NCBI RefSeq assembly: GCF_918378365.1
Contig: NZ_OU912926.1
Coordinates: forward strand, 496,001 to 560,000
Reading direction: 5' to 3'
Source: Candidatus Nitrotoga arctica
GTDB taxonomy: Bacteria > Pseudomonadota > Gammaproteobacteria > Burkholderiales > Gallionellaceae
DNA length: 64,000 nucleotides
Shown piece by piece: positions 9,762 to 20,113 of the stretch. Each line of letters starts with the position of its first letter. Within the stretch, counting starts at the first letter, position 1. A program made the translations under genes and the position numbers. Under the pieces are notes generated by a model that was not told where the DNA came from, searched no databases, and was given only the letters and a program-made list of their open reading frames with translations.

Positions 9762-10223
9762 ATGGCACAACGCAATCGCACCCTTAACCTCAGACCTGCC
9801 AAGTCCAGAGCCGCCCTGACGATCACCCACCCCAACGCCGCCGGTATCGACATCGGCAGCGCCTCCCACTTTGTGGACGTACCGCCTGGCCGGGATGACG
9901 AATCAGTGCGCGAATTTCCCAGCTTCACGGTCGACCTCAACGCCTTGGCCAACTGGCTCAAGGCTTGCGGCGTCAACAAGGTTGCGATGGAATCCACCGG
10001 CGTGTACTGGATCCCCTTGTTCGAGCTGTTGGAGTCGCGCGGTTTCACCGTGCTGCTCGCCAACGCGCGGCATGTGAAAAACGTCTCGGGCCGCAAGTCC
10101 GACGTGCTGAACTGCCGGTGGCTGCAGCAGCTCATGACCTACGGCCTGCTCAGTGGGGCGTTTCGCCCAGCTGAGATGGTGTGTGCGTTGCGCGCGCTGT
10201 GGCGCTCGGAACAGGCTGCCTAA
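9762..10223 (+). pseudogene. IS110-family transposase, N-terminal fragment
   Basis: Starts MAQRNRTLNL after a GGAG ribosome site. It carries the DEDD-type N-terminal domain: Asp in NAAGIDIGSASHFVDV and Glu in KVAMESTGVYWIPLFELLE, then ARHVKNVSGRKSDVLNCRWL. Family members have Asp-Cys where this reads Asn-Cys (DVLNC). The frame loses similarity after about residue 130 and stops at 10223. The C-terminal serine-containing domain is absent. The piece at 12849-13190 could be the middle part of a similar element. Confidence 0.85.
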
Positions 10224-10289
10224 TATACTCATAAAAAATCAACCGATTAGGAGGTATTTCTTAAGAGCTGGTAGATATTATAGTTCCCA

Positions 10290-10460
10290 TCAATGAGACG
10301 GGATTAAAGGAGAATTTTCTGCATGCTGTAGAAAGGATTGGGGCGGTAGCTTCCCAAGTGCCCAGCGTGGGGGATCTCCGTTGTAAAGTTTGATCCATTC
10401 CTTTGTGATTTTCCGGACTTGCTCCAGGTCATCAAAGAGGCGCTGTATGCGCTGCTGCAA
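10290..10460 (-). pseudogene. IS3-family transposase OrfB, C-terminal fragment
   Basis: Reverse-strand translation gives QQRIQRLFDDLEQVRKITKE, continuing with WIKLYNGDPPRWALGKLPPQ and ending at TGA 10292-10290. The EW..YN.xxPH..LGGLPP-like pattern is the C-terminal tail of IS3-family integrases; here the usual His of the PH pair is changed. Nothing of the upstream DDE core is left. Confidence 0.7.
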
Positions 10461-10532
10461 TACTGACTTTCACGGTCAGAGGGTTCTGCCGAATTAGCAA
10501 GCTCCTGCCAAGGATTCTACTATAATGGCGGT

Positions 10533-10930
10533 TTGTTATCGATGGATGAGACGTACATCAAAGTGAGTGGTCAGTGGACGTACCTATATCGGGCGGTTGT
10601 TGATAAGGAAGGGAGTACTATCGATTTTCTGCTGCTGGCCAAGCGAGACAACGTAGCAGCGACAAGCTTCTTCGAAAATGTGATGAGCGAGAACGGAGAT
10701 CCAGAGAAAGTTACGGTGGACAAGAGTGGCCCCAACAAAACGGCCATTGATGGGATCAACAAGGATCGTGACATACCCATCGAGGTTCGTCAGATCAAGT
10801 ATCTCAACAACATCGTTGAGCAAGACCATCGAGCGATAAAACGGATCACAAAGTCCATGCTGGGTTTTAAATCCTTCCCATGTGTTGGCCGGGATTGAAC
10901 TGATGCACACGATCCCGTTCGAGAGCCTCA
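10533..10930 (+). pseudogene. IS6-family transposase, N-terminally truncated and frameshifted
   Basis: Contains the IS6 catalytic triad: Asp in SMDETYIKVSGQWTYLYRAV, Asp in VTVDKSGPNKTAID and Glu in YLNNIVEQDHRAIKR. The N-terminal helix-turn-helix region is missing. Near 10870 a frame change separates LGFKSFP from VLAGIELMHTI, the family tail. No terminal repeats are recognised. Confidence 0.8.
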
Positions 10931-10982
10931 CAGTACGCACGGCAAATCATGGCGACATGCGTTCGCGGACGACGTACGGCGA

Positions 10983-12314
10983 GTGGATGCGGGAGCACAC
11001 TTGTTGTCGGACGAAAGTATGCGCCAAAAAGTAGGCGTGCTGCTGAAAGCGCGGCGTTCTGATCTGCTGGATATCAGCGCCCGGACCGATGCGCAAGCGT
11101 CATTTGAGCCCGGGGGAAATTTGCCGTTTAATGATCGCAGTGTAGAAGGCGTGTGCTTGGGCGACGCGGCGGCGACTCTGTCGGTACGCGATCAGATTCA
11201 GCTTTTAATGCAATGCCGACGTGTATTAATACCCGGTGGCGTTGTGCTTTGCGCCGAAGATGATGCTGCTACGACGTATGCCTCGCTGGCGCGCTGGGCC
11301 GAGTTGGTCGGTATGGTCGATCTGGCTGCGCCGCGCACAGGTCAAGGCTGGCAAAAGCGCGAGGCAAGCACAGATACGTTGCCGCTGGTTTCCATTCTGA
11401 TTCCCTCGTGGAACCCGCGATATTTTCTGGAATGTCTGGACAGTGCAATCGCGCAAACCTACCAACACATCGAGATCATCATTTGCGACGACTGCGAGAG
11501 CGATGCGATCGCACAGCTCGTTGCATCCCGGACGAGTCAAGCGACGATCCAGTATGTCAAGAACCCAGAGCGATTGCATGCACGCAAGAACTATGAAAAG
11601 TGCCTGTCTTTGGCGCGCGGTGAGTACGTCAAATTCTTGAACGACGATGATGTGCTGGCGCCAGAATGTGTCGCAACCTTGCTGGGCGCATTTTTAAATG
11701 TGCCTGATCTGGTGCTGGCAACATCACATCGCTGGCGCATCAATACGAGCTCGCAGGTGATCGGAGACATGCCGGCAACGCGCCTTGCCGTGAATCGAGA
11801 CCTGGTGATTGATGGGGTTACGCTCGCCAACGCGCTGATCATGCATGGATTGAACTTCATCGGGGAGCCCAGCACCGCGATGTTCCGCCGCCGCGACTTT
11901 GAGAAGCGGCCGCACCTCGACGCGGAGCGCACGTTTCACTTCAATGGCGAAGAGTCACTCGGTGCTATCGATTTCGCCATGTGGTCACGATTACTGGTGC
12001 AAGGCAACGCGGCGTTCTTCCGCAAGCGGCTAAGTCGCTTTCGCATTCACGACGCACAAGCGCAAGCGCAGCCGGATGTGGTGGTCCTCTCGATCGTGGG
12101 CATTCGCGGTTTGCAGAAACAATGGGTCGATCTCGGAATGTTTAGGCGCTTCCCCCCTCACTTGTTGCTGTGTCAGCCGTTGACCCGAAGCGAAGTGAAA
12201 GCCAACGATTGGCGGGTCGAGGCCGTTCGCTCGCTCCGTTCCTCCCCGATACCCCCCGAGGAGGCGATTCGGGTATGGAGGGCAACTCGACGGCATACGT
12301 TCGAGGCGGCGTGA
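10983..12314 (+). CDS. Family 2 glycosyltransferase with an N-terminal methyltransferase-like remnant
   Basis: 443 aa. Residues about 1-110 resemble the end of a class I methyltransferase (LPFNDRSVEGVCLGDAAATL then CRRVLIPGGVVLCAEDD), without a visible SAM-binding start. Residues about 135-360 form a GT-A fold: VSILIPSWNPRYFLECLDSA, then the Asp pair ICDDCES and the DxD-type FLNDDDVLAPE. This would transfer sugars to a surface glycan. The N-terminus may be truncated, because the upstream DNA is IS6 debris and no good ribosome site is visible before ATG 10983. It is isolated from other glycan genes by IS remnants. Confidence 0.75.
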   Translation: MDAGAHLLSDESMRQKVGVLLKARRSDLLDISARTDAQASFEPGGNLPFNDRSVEGVCLGDAAATLSVRDQIQLLMQCRRVLIPGGVVLCAEDDAATTYASLARWAELVGMVDLAAPRTGQGWQKREASTDTLPLVSILIPSWNPRYFLECLDSAIAQTYQHIEIIICDDCESDAIAQLVASRTSQATIQYVKNPERLHARKNYEKCLSLARGEYVKFLNDDDVLAPECVATLLGAFLNVPDLVLATSHRWRINTSSQVIGDMPATRLAVNRDLVIDGVTLANALIMHGLNFIGEPSTAMFRRRDFEKRPHLDAERTFHFNGEESLGAIDFAMWSRLLVQGNAAFFRKRLSRFRIHDAQAQAQPDVVVLSIVGIRGLQKQWVDLGMFRRFPPHLLLCQPLTRSEVKANDWRVEAVRSLRSSPIPPEEAIRVWRATRRHTFEAA

Positions 12315-12372
12315 ACAATGGTTTTATTGGACAAAAAACGATTGACCAGAACCTTTACCCCTACTCCTGCCT

Positions 12373-12440
12373 ATTCCACGCAATTCGGCCACCCATTCCA
12401 CGACGATTCGGCCACCTGTTCCACGAGTATACGGCCGGGT
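12373..12440. repeat. IS21-type terminal direct repeats (three copies)
   Basis: Three imperfect 22-23-bp direct repeats begin at 12373, 12395 and 12418, each with the pattern TTCCACG followed by CGGCCAC or CGGCCGG. Repeated blocks of this kind form the transposase-binding ends of IS21-type elements. They lie just beyond the 3' end of the istB remnant, as expected for the right end of such an element. Confidence 0.65.
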
Positions 12441-12472
12441 CAGTCGGAGCGAAGCAACGCAAGATTTTCATG

Positions 12473-12850
12473 TTACGGTGTTGGCCTGTCGGTTATCAAT
12501 TTTTTTCTCTCATTGCGCATGGATTTGCCGCTCAAATTGATTTTGTATGCGTTGTGCACCACACGGTCCAGGATGGCATCTGCCAACGTTGGATCGCCTA
12601 TCGCCTCATGGACAAGTGGCAACTGGTAGTGCCGGTGATCACCGTCGCTTGCAGGTTGTAACGGTCATCCAGTATTTCCAGTAAATCACGCCTGTTTTGA
12701 TCGGTTAGCACTGCAAGCCCCCATTCATCCATCACCAGCACGTCGGTCTTGGCCATTTGCCACATCATCTTGGCGTAGCGACCATCAGCGCGACCCATAT
12801 CCAGATATTGAAACAAGCGCGTCAGCCTGACGTAATACGAGATGTATTCG
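12473..12850 (-). pseudogene. IstB-like helper ATPase of an IS21-family element, fragment
   Basis: Reverse-strand sequence with RLFQYLDMGRADGRYAKMM and the Walker B stretch TDVLVMDEWGLAVL, then [14 protein letters not shown] short insertion around 12620-12630 breaks the frame. The normal tail ([20 protein letters not shown]) resumes in another frame and ends at 12473. The N-terminal Walker A half is missing, cut at about 12850 by a fragment of an IS110 element. Confidence 0.8.
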
Positions 12851-13190
12851 TCGCCTCGATGTGGTGGTCAGTGATCTGCACGGTCAGTTGGCACGCGCCA
12901 TGGTCAAGGCCATCATCGCCGGCCAGCAGCCTCAGGAGGTGCTCAAGCTCGCAAGTCAGCGACTCAAGGCCACTCGTGAAGAGCTATTCGATGCGCTGCA
13001 AGGCGAGCTTACCGATAACCATCGTTTCGTCCTCGACGAAATCATGCTTCATATCGAGTGGATCGAAGCCTGCATCGCTCGCTTTGATGCTCGATTGCTT
13101 GAGGAATTGCAGGGCGAGCACAACAAACTGGTCTTGCTGCAAACCTTGACCGACGTCGATCTGATCGGAGCGGCCATGCTGCTGGTGTAA
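12849..13190 (+). pseudogene. IS110-family transposase, internal fragment
   Basis: Reads DVVVSDLHGQLARAMVKAII and ends with LLQTLTDVDLIGAAMLLV, the central linker region of IS110 transposases before the C-terminal catalytic serine domain. Both ends are abrupt: IstB debris on the left, IS1182 debris on the right. Confidence 0.7.
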
Positions 13191-13196
13191 TTCGAC

Positions 13197-13529
13197 ATGC
13201 ACGCGCCCAAGGCGAGTGATCGTGCAGAGGTTGCACAGTGGCGCGCGCGTATGGCGACAGAGGAAGCTAAAGAGATTTACAAGCTTCGCGCAGCAACGGC
13301 TGAATGTGTGAACGCGCAAGCACGCAATCGCGGTTTGGTGCTGTTGCCGGTGCGGGGCAGAGCGAAGGTCAAGTGCATCGCGCTGTGGTTTGCGCGGGCA
13401 CACAACTTCATGCGCATGGTAAAACTGGCACCGCAATTATTGGGTATAGGCGCAGGTGCGTCCGCAATTCCTGCAATGACAGGATATGGAGAAAACGAGC
13501 TAAAAACGAGGAAACTTAACTTGAATTAG
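13197..13529 (+). pseudogene. IS1182-family transposase, C-terminal fragment
   Basis: Reads EAKEIYKLRAATAECVNAQA, then RNRGLVLLPVRGRAKVKCIA and ARAHNFMRM, the conserved C-terminal end of IS1182/ISNCY-type DDE transposases including the ERRAATAE-like block. No N-terminal or catalytic Asp residues remain. Confidence 0.75.
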
Positions 13530-13625
13530 AGCAAGAAAAGTTTTCTTTTACAAAAACCGGCAAAATTTTTTTGATAATGGTTTTACTGGCAAAGACTTCA
13601 TCTGAGGGTGGTGCCGAAAATATTT

Positions 13626-14435
13626 GATTAGTTCTCAGGCTCTGAGTTCGGATGAGAAGGTTGCGCTCTTCATGCGGCTCTTCCGTGGTGCTGCGGCTGC
13701 AATGGTTGCGAGATGCGGGGTGAGTACGCTCTGTCGGCATTTTCCTTCGAGGGAATATTGAAACGCGTCAAGGCCAAGTATGTGCTCGGGCTGACCGCCA
13801 CACCAATCAAGCGTGATTGCAGACAGCCAACCACCCCCCTGCAGTGCGGGCCCATTCGATATACCGCAGCCAAGCCGAAAGGTATGCCGCAGCTGCCGAA
13901 GGTGATCCCGAAAATGTTGCCTGCGCCAATCGACCTCCCGCAAGATGTTGCTATTCAGGATGTGTTCCGGCATCTGGCCATCAATACGCAGTGCACCAAA
14001 TTTATTGCAACCACTATTTCGCAAGCCTACCAAGAAGGGCGCAAGGTATTGGTGTTGACAGAGCGCGCCGATCATCTCAATTCCATAGCCAGAACTTGGC
14101 TGGTGTTGTGGATTATCTATTTGTCCTTCATGGGCGGATGCCGAAAAAAACAGCGTATACAAATCATTCAGCAACTGAACGAGCTTTCCCCGGATGTGCC
14201 ACGAGTATTGTTGGTTACTGGCAAGCTGGTGGGAGAAGGTTTCGATCACCCACCACTCGATACCTTGGTTCTGTCCATGCCGATTTCGTGGAAAGGGACG
14301 CTGCAACAATATGCTGGCCGTTTACATCGAGAACACGCATCCAAAATAGACGTGCGCATCTATGACTACGTCGATGCGGGGCATCCTGTGCTGATAGGCG
14401 CCAGCGTGGATACAAAGCGATGGGATATGTAATTG
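13626..14435 (+). pseudogene. Decayed TOTE-type primase-helicase gene
   Basis: A frame at 13632-13710 encodes SSQALSSDEKVALFMRLFRG, the typical start of the TOTE conflict-system archaeo-eukaryotic primase proteins. It then jumps directly to helicase motifs: SFEGILKRVKAKYVLGLTAT, then GRKVLVLTERADHLNS, LLVTGKLVGEGFDHPPLDTL and LQQYAGRLHREHAS. The primase domain and Walker A part (several hundred residues) are deleted. Further frame changes lie near 14085, at the A-run 14144-14150 and near 14395. The gene is clearly non-functional. Function in the family: mobile-element conflict/defence. Confidence 0.65.
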
Positions 14436-14440
14436 GAGAG

Positions 14441-14837
14441 TAAAGTGGGTTGGATACCCACATCGAACAAGCAGCATCTATTTGGCGGAGTGATGTTTTC
14501 ACGATACCGTTGATTGGATAAACGAGCATTGAATTTCGCACAAGAACTACCCGTTCATATCAAAAAGATCAACAATCGTTTATCACTTCCGCTATCGCGG
14601 CTTCCCAAGCTTATGCTACTCGATACCATCAGCAGTAAAAACGGTATCGATGGTATCGGACAAAATGCAAAACGGAAACCATTTTGGTACCATCAAAAAA
14701 AACCATTACCAAGGGTATGCTACCCCACGAACAATGTATTTACTGGAGCTACAGCATATTTCAGCTCATTGATAACTTGGAATAAAATATCAATAAGCTG
14801 AAATTTATCGTTTAATAACAAGCAATTATTAATCAAC
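14441..14837. other. Intergenic region between the mobile-element zone and guaA
   Basis: About 400 bases with A+T-rich sequence and short frames that look random. No RNA gene, terminator or IS end is recognised. This is the right boundary of the broken accessory zone. Confidence 0.4.
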
Positions 14838-16403
14838 CTACTCCCACTCAATAGTAGCAGGCGGTTTTCCAGAAATATCATAAACCACTCGGTTGATGCC
14901 TCGCACTTCGTTGATGATGCGGTTAGAAATTTTGGCCAGCAAGGCATGCGGCAATTCTGCCCAATGTGCGGTCATAAAGTCCTGTGTTTGCACAGCACGC
15001 AGCGCCACCACCCATTCATAAGTTCGGCCATCGCCCATCACGCCCACTGATTTTACCGGCAGGAATACAACAAATGCCTGCGCGGTTTTCTCATACCAGC
15101 CGGACGTATGTAGCTCTTCAATGAAAATTGCATCAGCACGACGCAACAAGTCAGCGTACTCTCGCTTGACTTCGCCGAGGATGCGTACACCCAACCCTGG
15201 CCCCGGGAATGGGTGGCGGTACACCATGTCACGCGGCAAGCCGAGCGCCACGCCGAGTTCGCGCACTTCGTCCTTGAACAGTTCGCGCAACGGTTCCAGC
15301 AGCTTAAGATGCAAGGTATCCGGCAAGCCGCCAACGTTGTGGTGCGATTTGATGGCGTGTGCCTTTTTTGTTTTGGCGCCAGCCGATTCGATCACGTCAG
15401 GATAAATGGTGCCTTGCGCCAGCCATTTAGCCTGTGGCAATTTGGCGGCTTCGCGCTGGAATACTTCGACAAATTCGCGCCCAATAATTTTGCGTTTTTG
15501 CTCTGGATCAGACACGCCTGCCAAATGTTTCATGAATTCCACGCCAGCATCCACGTGGATAACTTTCACGCCCAAATTTTTAGCAAAAGTTTCCATAACC
15601 TGCTTCGCTTCATTCAAGCGCAACAGGCCATTGTCCACAAATACGCAGGTAAGTTGGGTGCCGATGGCACGATGCAACAATGCGGCTGCCACAGAAGAAT
15701 CCACTCCGCCGGACAGGCCAAGGATGACTTCTTCCTGACCGACTTGGCCGCGGATTTTTTCTATCGCCTCACCGATGTAATCGGGCATATTCCAGTCCTG
15801 CCCGCAACCGCAAATATCATGCACAAAGCGGCTGATTATCGCTTTTCCTTGCGGAGTGTGGGTCACTTCCGGATGAAATTGTACGGAGTAGAAACGACGT
15901 GCTTCGTCGGCCATACCGGCAATCTGCGTGATTGTATTGGAAGCAATTACCATGAAACCCGGCGGCAGCAAAGTAACCTTGTCGCCGTGGCTCATCCACA
16001 CATCCAGCAAGCCGTGGCCTGCCTCGTTGTTACGATCCTGAATATCGCGAAATAATTTTGAATGGCCGCGTGCACGAATTTCCGCATAACCAAATTCGCG
16101 CACCAAGCCGATTTCTACTTCTCCACCCAATTGCGCGGCCATGGTTTGCATACCGTAGCAAATACCCAGCACCGGTACGTCCAGTTCAAATACCACTTGC
16201 GGTGCACGCGGAGCGTCACCTTCCGTCACTGAATTAGGGCCGCCCGAAAGAATGATGCCAGCCGGATTGAAATTACGAATGAATTCATCACCTACGTCGA
16301 ATGGATGCAGCTCGCAGTAAACATGAGATTCGCGCACGCAGCGCGCTATGAGTTGGCTGTATTGCGAACCAAAATCGAGGATCAGAATTTTTTGGTGGGA
16401 CAT
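14838..16403 (-). CDS. guaA: GMP synthase (glutamine-hydrolysing)
   Basis: 521 aa, the usual length. It converts XMP to GMP using ATP and glutamine. The N-terminal class I glutamine amidotransferase has nucleophile Cys in [12 protein letters not shown], and His/Glu in [13 protein letters not shown]. The ATP pyrophosphatase domain has the P-loop [20 protein letters not shown], followed by the C-terminal dimerisation domain with [14 protein letters not shown]. It lies downstream of guaB on the same strand with a 155-base gap, the common guaBA order. Cytoplasmic purine biosynthesis. Confidence 0.98.
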   Translation of the reverse strand: MSHQKILILDFGSQYSQLIARCVRESHVYCELHPFDVGDEFIRNFNPAGIILSGGPNSVTEGDAPRAPQVVFELDVPVLGICYGMQTMAAQLGGEVEIGLVREFGYAEIRARGHSKLFRDIQDRNNEAGHGLLDVWMSHGDKVTLLPPGFMVIASNTITQIAGMADEARRFYSVQFHPEVTHTPQGKAIISRFVHDICGCGQDWNMPDYIGEAIEKIRGQVGQEEVILGLSGGVDSSVAAALLHRAIGTQLTCVFVDNGLLRLNEAKQVMETFAKNLGVKVIHVDAGVEFMKHLAGVSDPEQKRKIIGREFVEVFQREAAKLPQAKWLAQGTIYPDVIESAGAKTKKAHAIKSHHNVGGLPDTLHLKLLEPLRELFKDEVRELGVALGLPRDMVYRHPFPGPGLGVRILGEVKREYADLLRRADAIFIEELHTSGWYEKTAQAFVVFLPVKSVGVMGDGRTYEWVVALRAVQTQDFMTAHWAELPHALLAKISNRIINEVRGINRVVYDISGKPPATIEWE

Positions 16404-16558
16404 AAATTATCAGAGGTAGGTTATAAGGGTAAATTATTAATTTATTGTTGGGTGCGGCGATTATTGCTAGCCCACAGGCAGTTCGATTGGACTCTACCAA
16501 ATTTTCAGCTTACGGTGTTCAGCCCTCTTTACCTTAGCTAATAAAGAATCACTAACAA

Positions 16559-18019
16559 CTAATCAATATGGTAATTCGGTGCTTCCTTGGTGATCTGTAC
16601 GTCGTGGACATGCGATTCACGGATACCGGCAGACGTGATTTGTACAAACTCAGCCTGGGTGTGCATGGTGGCGACATCCGGGCAGCCCAGATAGCCCATA
16701 CTGGCACGTAAACCGCCCATTAGTTGGTGGATTACCGCCAGCACGCTGCCCTTGTAAGGCACGCGCCCTTCCACTCCCTCAGGCACCAATTTTTCTTGAT
16801 TGGCTTCGCTATCCTGAAAATAACGATCACTGGAACCCTGCTGCATCGCACCTATACTGCCCATGCCGCGATAGGATTTATAGGAACGGCCCTGGAACAG
16901 CTCCACCTCACCGGGCGCTTCTTCTGTCCCTGCAAACAGACCACCCAACATCACGACGTGCGCACCTGCCGCAATCGCCTTGGCGATGTCGCCGGAATAG
17001 CGCACTCCACCGTCTGCAATGAGTGCTATACCGGAACCTTGCAATGCGTCCGCCACATTCTGGATAGCCGATATTTGCGGCACGCCTATACCCGCGACCA
17101 TGCGCGTAGTACAAATAGAGCCGGGGCCAATCCCTACTTTAACGCCGTCTGCGCCATGATCCACAAGGGCCTTGGCAGCGGCGGCAGTAGCAATATTCCC
17201 GCCAATCACATCCACGTTCGGAAAATTCTTCTTCACCCACTTAACACGGTCCAGCACGCCCTGCGCATGGCCGTGTGCGGTGTCCACTATGAGTACATCC
17301 ACTCCGGCTTCTACCAATAGGGTAGCGCGTTCGTCCGTGCCTTCGCCCACTCCGATCGCGGCACCAACACGCAAACGCCCCAGTTCATCTTTACACGCCA
17401 GCGGATGTTCGCTGGATTTGAGAATATCCTTTACAGTAAATAGGCCACACAGCTCAAACGCATCATTCACTACCAGTACACGTTCAATACGATGCTTATG
17501 CATCAACCCGCGCGCCTCGTCCCGACTGGCGTTTTCCTTTACCGTGATCAGCCGATCTCGCGGCGTCATGATATTTTGGATAGGTTGATCAAGGTTACTT
17601 TCGAAACGCAAATCGCGGTTAGTCACAATCCCGACGACCTGCTTACCCTGCACCACTGGTAATCCGGAAATATTATGCTGGCGAATGAGGTTCAGCACAT
17701 CGCGCACTGTCATCCCGGATGTGACGGTGATGGGATCTTTCACCATCCCACTTTCAAAACGCTTAACCTTGGATATCTCAGCGGCCTGCATCTTAGCGGT
17801 CATATTTTTGTGTACGATGCCAATCCCCCCCTCCTGCGCCAAGGCTATTGCCAGACGCGCCTCGGTAACAGTATCCATGGCAGCGGATAGCAGAGGAATA
17901 TTCAAGGTGATGTTGCGGGTAAGCTGAGTACGCAAACTGACATCACGCGGCAATACATTGGAGTGCGCCGGAATCAGCAAGACATCGTCAAAAGTTAGTC
18001 CTTTTTGGGTGATACGCAT
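16559..18019 (-). CDS. guaB: Inosine-5'-monophosphate dehydrogenase
   Basis: 486 aa. Catalyses NAD-dependent IMP to XMP, the committed step of GMP synthesis. The TIM barrel starts [20 protein letters not shown]. Two CBS domains are inserted at about residues 95-205 ([35 protein letters not shown]). The catalytic loop is [15 protein letters not shown] and the flap region contains [14 protein letters not shown]. It is the first gene of the guaBA pair. The start ATG at 18019 lies about 240 bases from the next gene, leaving room for its promoter. Confidence 0.98.
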   Translation of the reverse strand: MRITQKGLTFDDVLLIPAHSNVLPRDVSLRTQLTRNITLNIPLLSAAMDTVTEARLAIALAQEGGIGIVHKNMTAKMQAAEISKVKRFESGMVKDPITVTSGMTVRDVLNLIRQHNISGLPVVQGKQVVGIVTNRDLRFESNLDQPIQNIMTPRDRLITVKENASRDEARGLMHKHRIERVLVVNDAFELCGLFTVKDILKSSEHPLACKDELGRLRVGAAIGVGEGTDERATLLVEAGVDVLIVDTAHGHAQGVLDRVKWVKKNFPNVDVIGGNIATAAAAKALVDHGADGVKVGIGPGSICTTRMVAGIGVPQISAIQNVADALQGSGIALIADGGVRYSGDIAKAIAAGAHVVMLGGLFAGTEEAPGEVELFQGRSYKSYRGMGSIGAMQQGSSDRYFQDSEANQEKLVPEGVEGRVPYKGSVLAVIHQLMGGLRASMGYLGCPDVATMHTQAEFVQITSAGIRESHVHDVQITKEAPNYHID

Positions 18020-18262
18020 AATAGATCAACCTCAACAAAAATTTACCGGTGGATTAACATTTTATAGGTTTTTACCACTAGCAACTTCAATTTGTGCAAA
18101 TGAATAATTGCCGTTATCTCGGAATCTTGTACACAGATATGTCATCAGCTAGCGTATTTTCAGTTCCACACGGCTAATCGATTTCTGCAGCACCGTTTAA
18201 TATGCCGCGAAAAAACTCTCAGCTGACCGCATGATGTGCGGCGTGATTAACGACAAGGGCTA

Positions 18263-19240
18263 TTAATCTGTCTTTTCAGGATTACGCAGGAAAGATTCCA
18301 CTACAGGCAGGAGTACCTGCGGCCGCTCTTCCGCTGGGGAATGGCCGCTATCCTCGATCACAAACAGCCGTGAACCGGGGATCGCCTGGTGGAGTCGCTC
18401 GCCGACGCTGACCGGGACAATCCTGTCCTGCCTACCCCAAACGATGAGAGTCGGCACCCGAAGGCTTGGATACTGTAGAGAAAGGTCTTCCAGGTCCGGC
18501 GGCTGAATCTGGCGCGCGCTGGTTACTGCGGCATGGCGCCCCTCAGGTGTCTTCAACACCTTGGCGTAAGCCTTAACCGCATCTTCGGGCACTGCCGAAT
18601 TTTCCGCATACACTAATTTCATCACCTCTCGAATTTGAATTTCAGGCGGAATCAATCTCACGGCCAACGGCCCAAGTACAGGGGTTGCAAGTAAACGAAT
18701 GAACATGGGCATTTGCTGCGGGTACGCAATACCGTCGATCAACACCAAGCCTCTCTGTCGATCAGGGGCCGATTGTTGCAGGTAGAGCGAAGCCACCAGC
18801 GCAATACCGCCGCCGAGGGAGTGCCCCACAATCGTTACCTCTTTCAGATCGTTATCCACTACGTAATCGCGGATCAACCGTGCTTGTTCGTAGACCGAAT
18901 AACGCTCGTCGTCCGGTTTTGGAGAGTCGCCAAAACCCTTCAGGTCAATTGCGATCACCCGGTTTTGTTGAGCCAGTGCAGGAGCCAGATGACGCCAAAC
19001 ATAGACGCTGTTGCCGAAGCCGTGAATTAGCAATACGGGCTTACCCGAACCTGACGCCTCCACGTGCAAATCAATGCGCGGCTCGCCTTTCAAAGTTACC
19101 GGGTAATCTCGCCAAGCAGGCGTGCTTTTGTCAAGGACAGCACAGCCGGAGTTAATTGCTAACACAATGCCGCCAAACATTGTCATAAACCATCGTGTAG
19201 CCGCTAAAATAAAACCTGATCTCATTTTGGCAAGACCCAA
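18263..19240 (-). CDS. Alpha/beta-hydrolase, probable lipoprotein
   Basis: 325 aa. An N-terminal signal with a possible lipobox (AINSGC, Cys about residue 33) suggests membrane anchoring after export. The hydrolase fold shows the oxyanion stretch LLIHGFGNSVYVWRHL, nucleophile Ser in IVGHSLGGGIALVAS, Asp in IVWGRQDRIVPV and His in EDSGHSPAEERP, so the catalytic triad is complete. The substrate is unknown; the closest general families are epoxide/haloalkane hydrolase-like or C-C hydrolases. Its start overlaps the end of the upstream membrane-protein gene by 19 bases, so the two are probably cotranscribed. Confidence 0.85.
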   Translation of the reverse strand: MGLAKMRSGFILAATRWFMTMFGGIVLAINSGCAVLDKSTPAWRDYPVTLKGEPRIDLHVEASGSGKPVLLIHGFGNSVYVWRHLAPALAQQNRVIAIDLKGFGDSPKPDDERYSVYEQARLIRDYVVDNDLKEVTIVGHSLGGGIALVASLYLQQSAPDRQRGLVLIDGIAYPQQMPMFIRLLATPVLGPLAVRLIPPEIQIREVMKLVYAENSAVPEDAVKAYAKVLKTPEGRHAAVTSARQIQPPDLEDLSLQYPSLRVPTLIVWGRQDRIVPVSVGERLHQAIPGSRLFVIEDSGHSPAEERPQVLLPVVESFLRNPEKTD

Positions 19241-19719
19241 TCGCCTAGCTTAAACAGAAATAGATAGACATCGAAAAACATGCCTACGGCGAACGCGAAG
19301 AGCGAGAAGAGCGGCAGTGATGCGGTGATCCAGCTAATCCGACGCACTCTCCGCATAAAATCGGCGTCGCCTGAATTCAGGTAGGTTGGAATGCACACGA
19401 CCGCGAAGGAAACTATGGCGAGAAACAGACAGAGTCCAAGGGAAAGCGGAAGTAGGTTGGAAAAATACAAATCAATCGGCTGAAGTTCTTTCCCGTAACA
19501 ACATGCCTGGCACTGATCGAGTACTTTGGCCGGTGCAGCCACAAAATCTCCCGCTGCATTTGTCAGCTTCCCCGCAAAGGCCTTCTTGCACTCAATAAAC
19601 ACCATGATCTGATCCCGCTTGGCATTGATCATCTGATAGGACTGCAGAACGATACTGACAGCTCCCCACAGGGCGCCCAGCAGGATCAGTGGCAGCCCCA
19701 AAATGGGCATATCTTTCAT
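19222..19719 (-). CDS. Membrane protein of unknown function
   Basis: 165 aa from ATG 19719 (MKDMPILGLPLILLGALWGA); a longer version from a TTG at 19767 is possible but adds a non-hydrophobic tail. Three hydrophobic segments are visible: residues about 6-25, 85-110 (LLPLSLGLCLFLAIVSFAVV) and 130-155. The loop between the first two has four Cys including CQACC. I do not recognise a family. It overlaps the downstream hydrolase gene, suggesting a two-gene operon. No strong ribosome site is seen at either start. Confidence 0.55.
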   Translation of the reverse strand: MKDMPILGLPLILLGALWGAVSIVLQSYQMINAKRDQIMVFIECKKAFAGKLTNAAGDFVAAPAKVLDQCQACCYGKELQPIDLYFSNLLPLSLGLCLFLAIVSFAVVCIPTYLNSGDADFMRRVRRISWITASLPLFSLFAFAVGMFFDVYLFLFKLGDWVLPK

Positions 19720-19767
19720 ATTTTTTTTACGGGATGAGTGGCACTGACCAGTCGATACAACTGCCAA

Positions 19768-20113
19768 GCTAAGGTGCAGAACAGCCGAAGGTCAAGGCAC
19801 ATCGCAAGGACTCCAACAAAGGTTGAAAAGAAATTAAGGGCGGTATGTTTTAGAGATCGTTAATTCACTCATTTTTCTGAAATTTTTTCCATGCCCGTCA
19901 TCGAGCACATCTTTCACTTTCATGAATATCGAAATGTCCCGCTTAGTTAAAGCCACGGCTTATATCTTTAAAGATACAAAAATCGTTTAGATACAAACCG
20001 TGGCATTGAACGTTCTTATAAGAAATTAATTGAATTTAATTCGAGATGCAATGGTTGTATTCCATAGCCGATATGACTTGATATTTCCTGATCTCAACAT
20101 TTAGAAACTGCTG
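19768..20113. other. A+T-rich intergenic region
   Basis: About 345 bases between the membrane-protein gene and the DUF1566 pair. I see no gene, RNA or clear terminator. The right part is strongly A+T-rich, and its role, if any, is not visible. Confidence 0.35.

Noticed and set aside
8793..9869. A 358-codon methyltransferase frame starting at 9869
   Set aside because: The first 130 codons run antisense through the IS110 transposase and its upstream region. Family sequence begins only near 9473.
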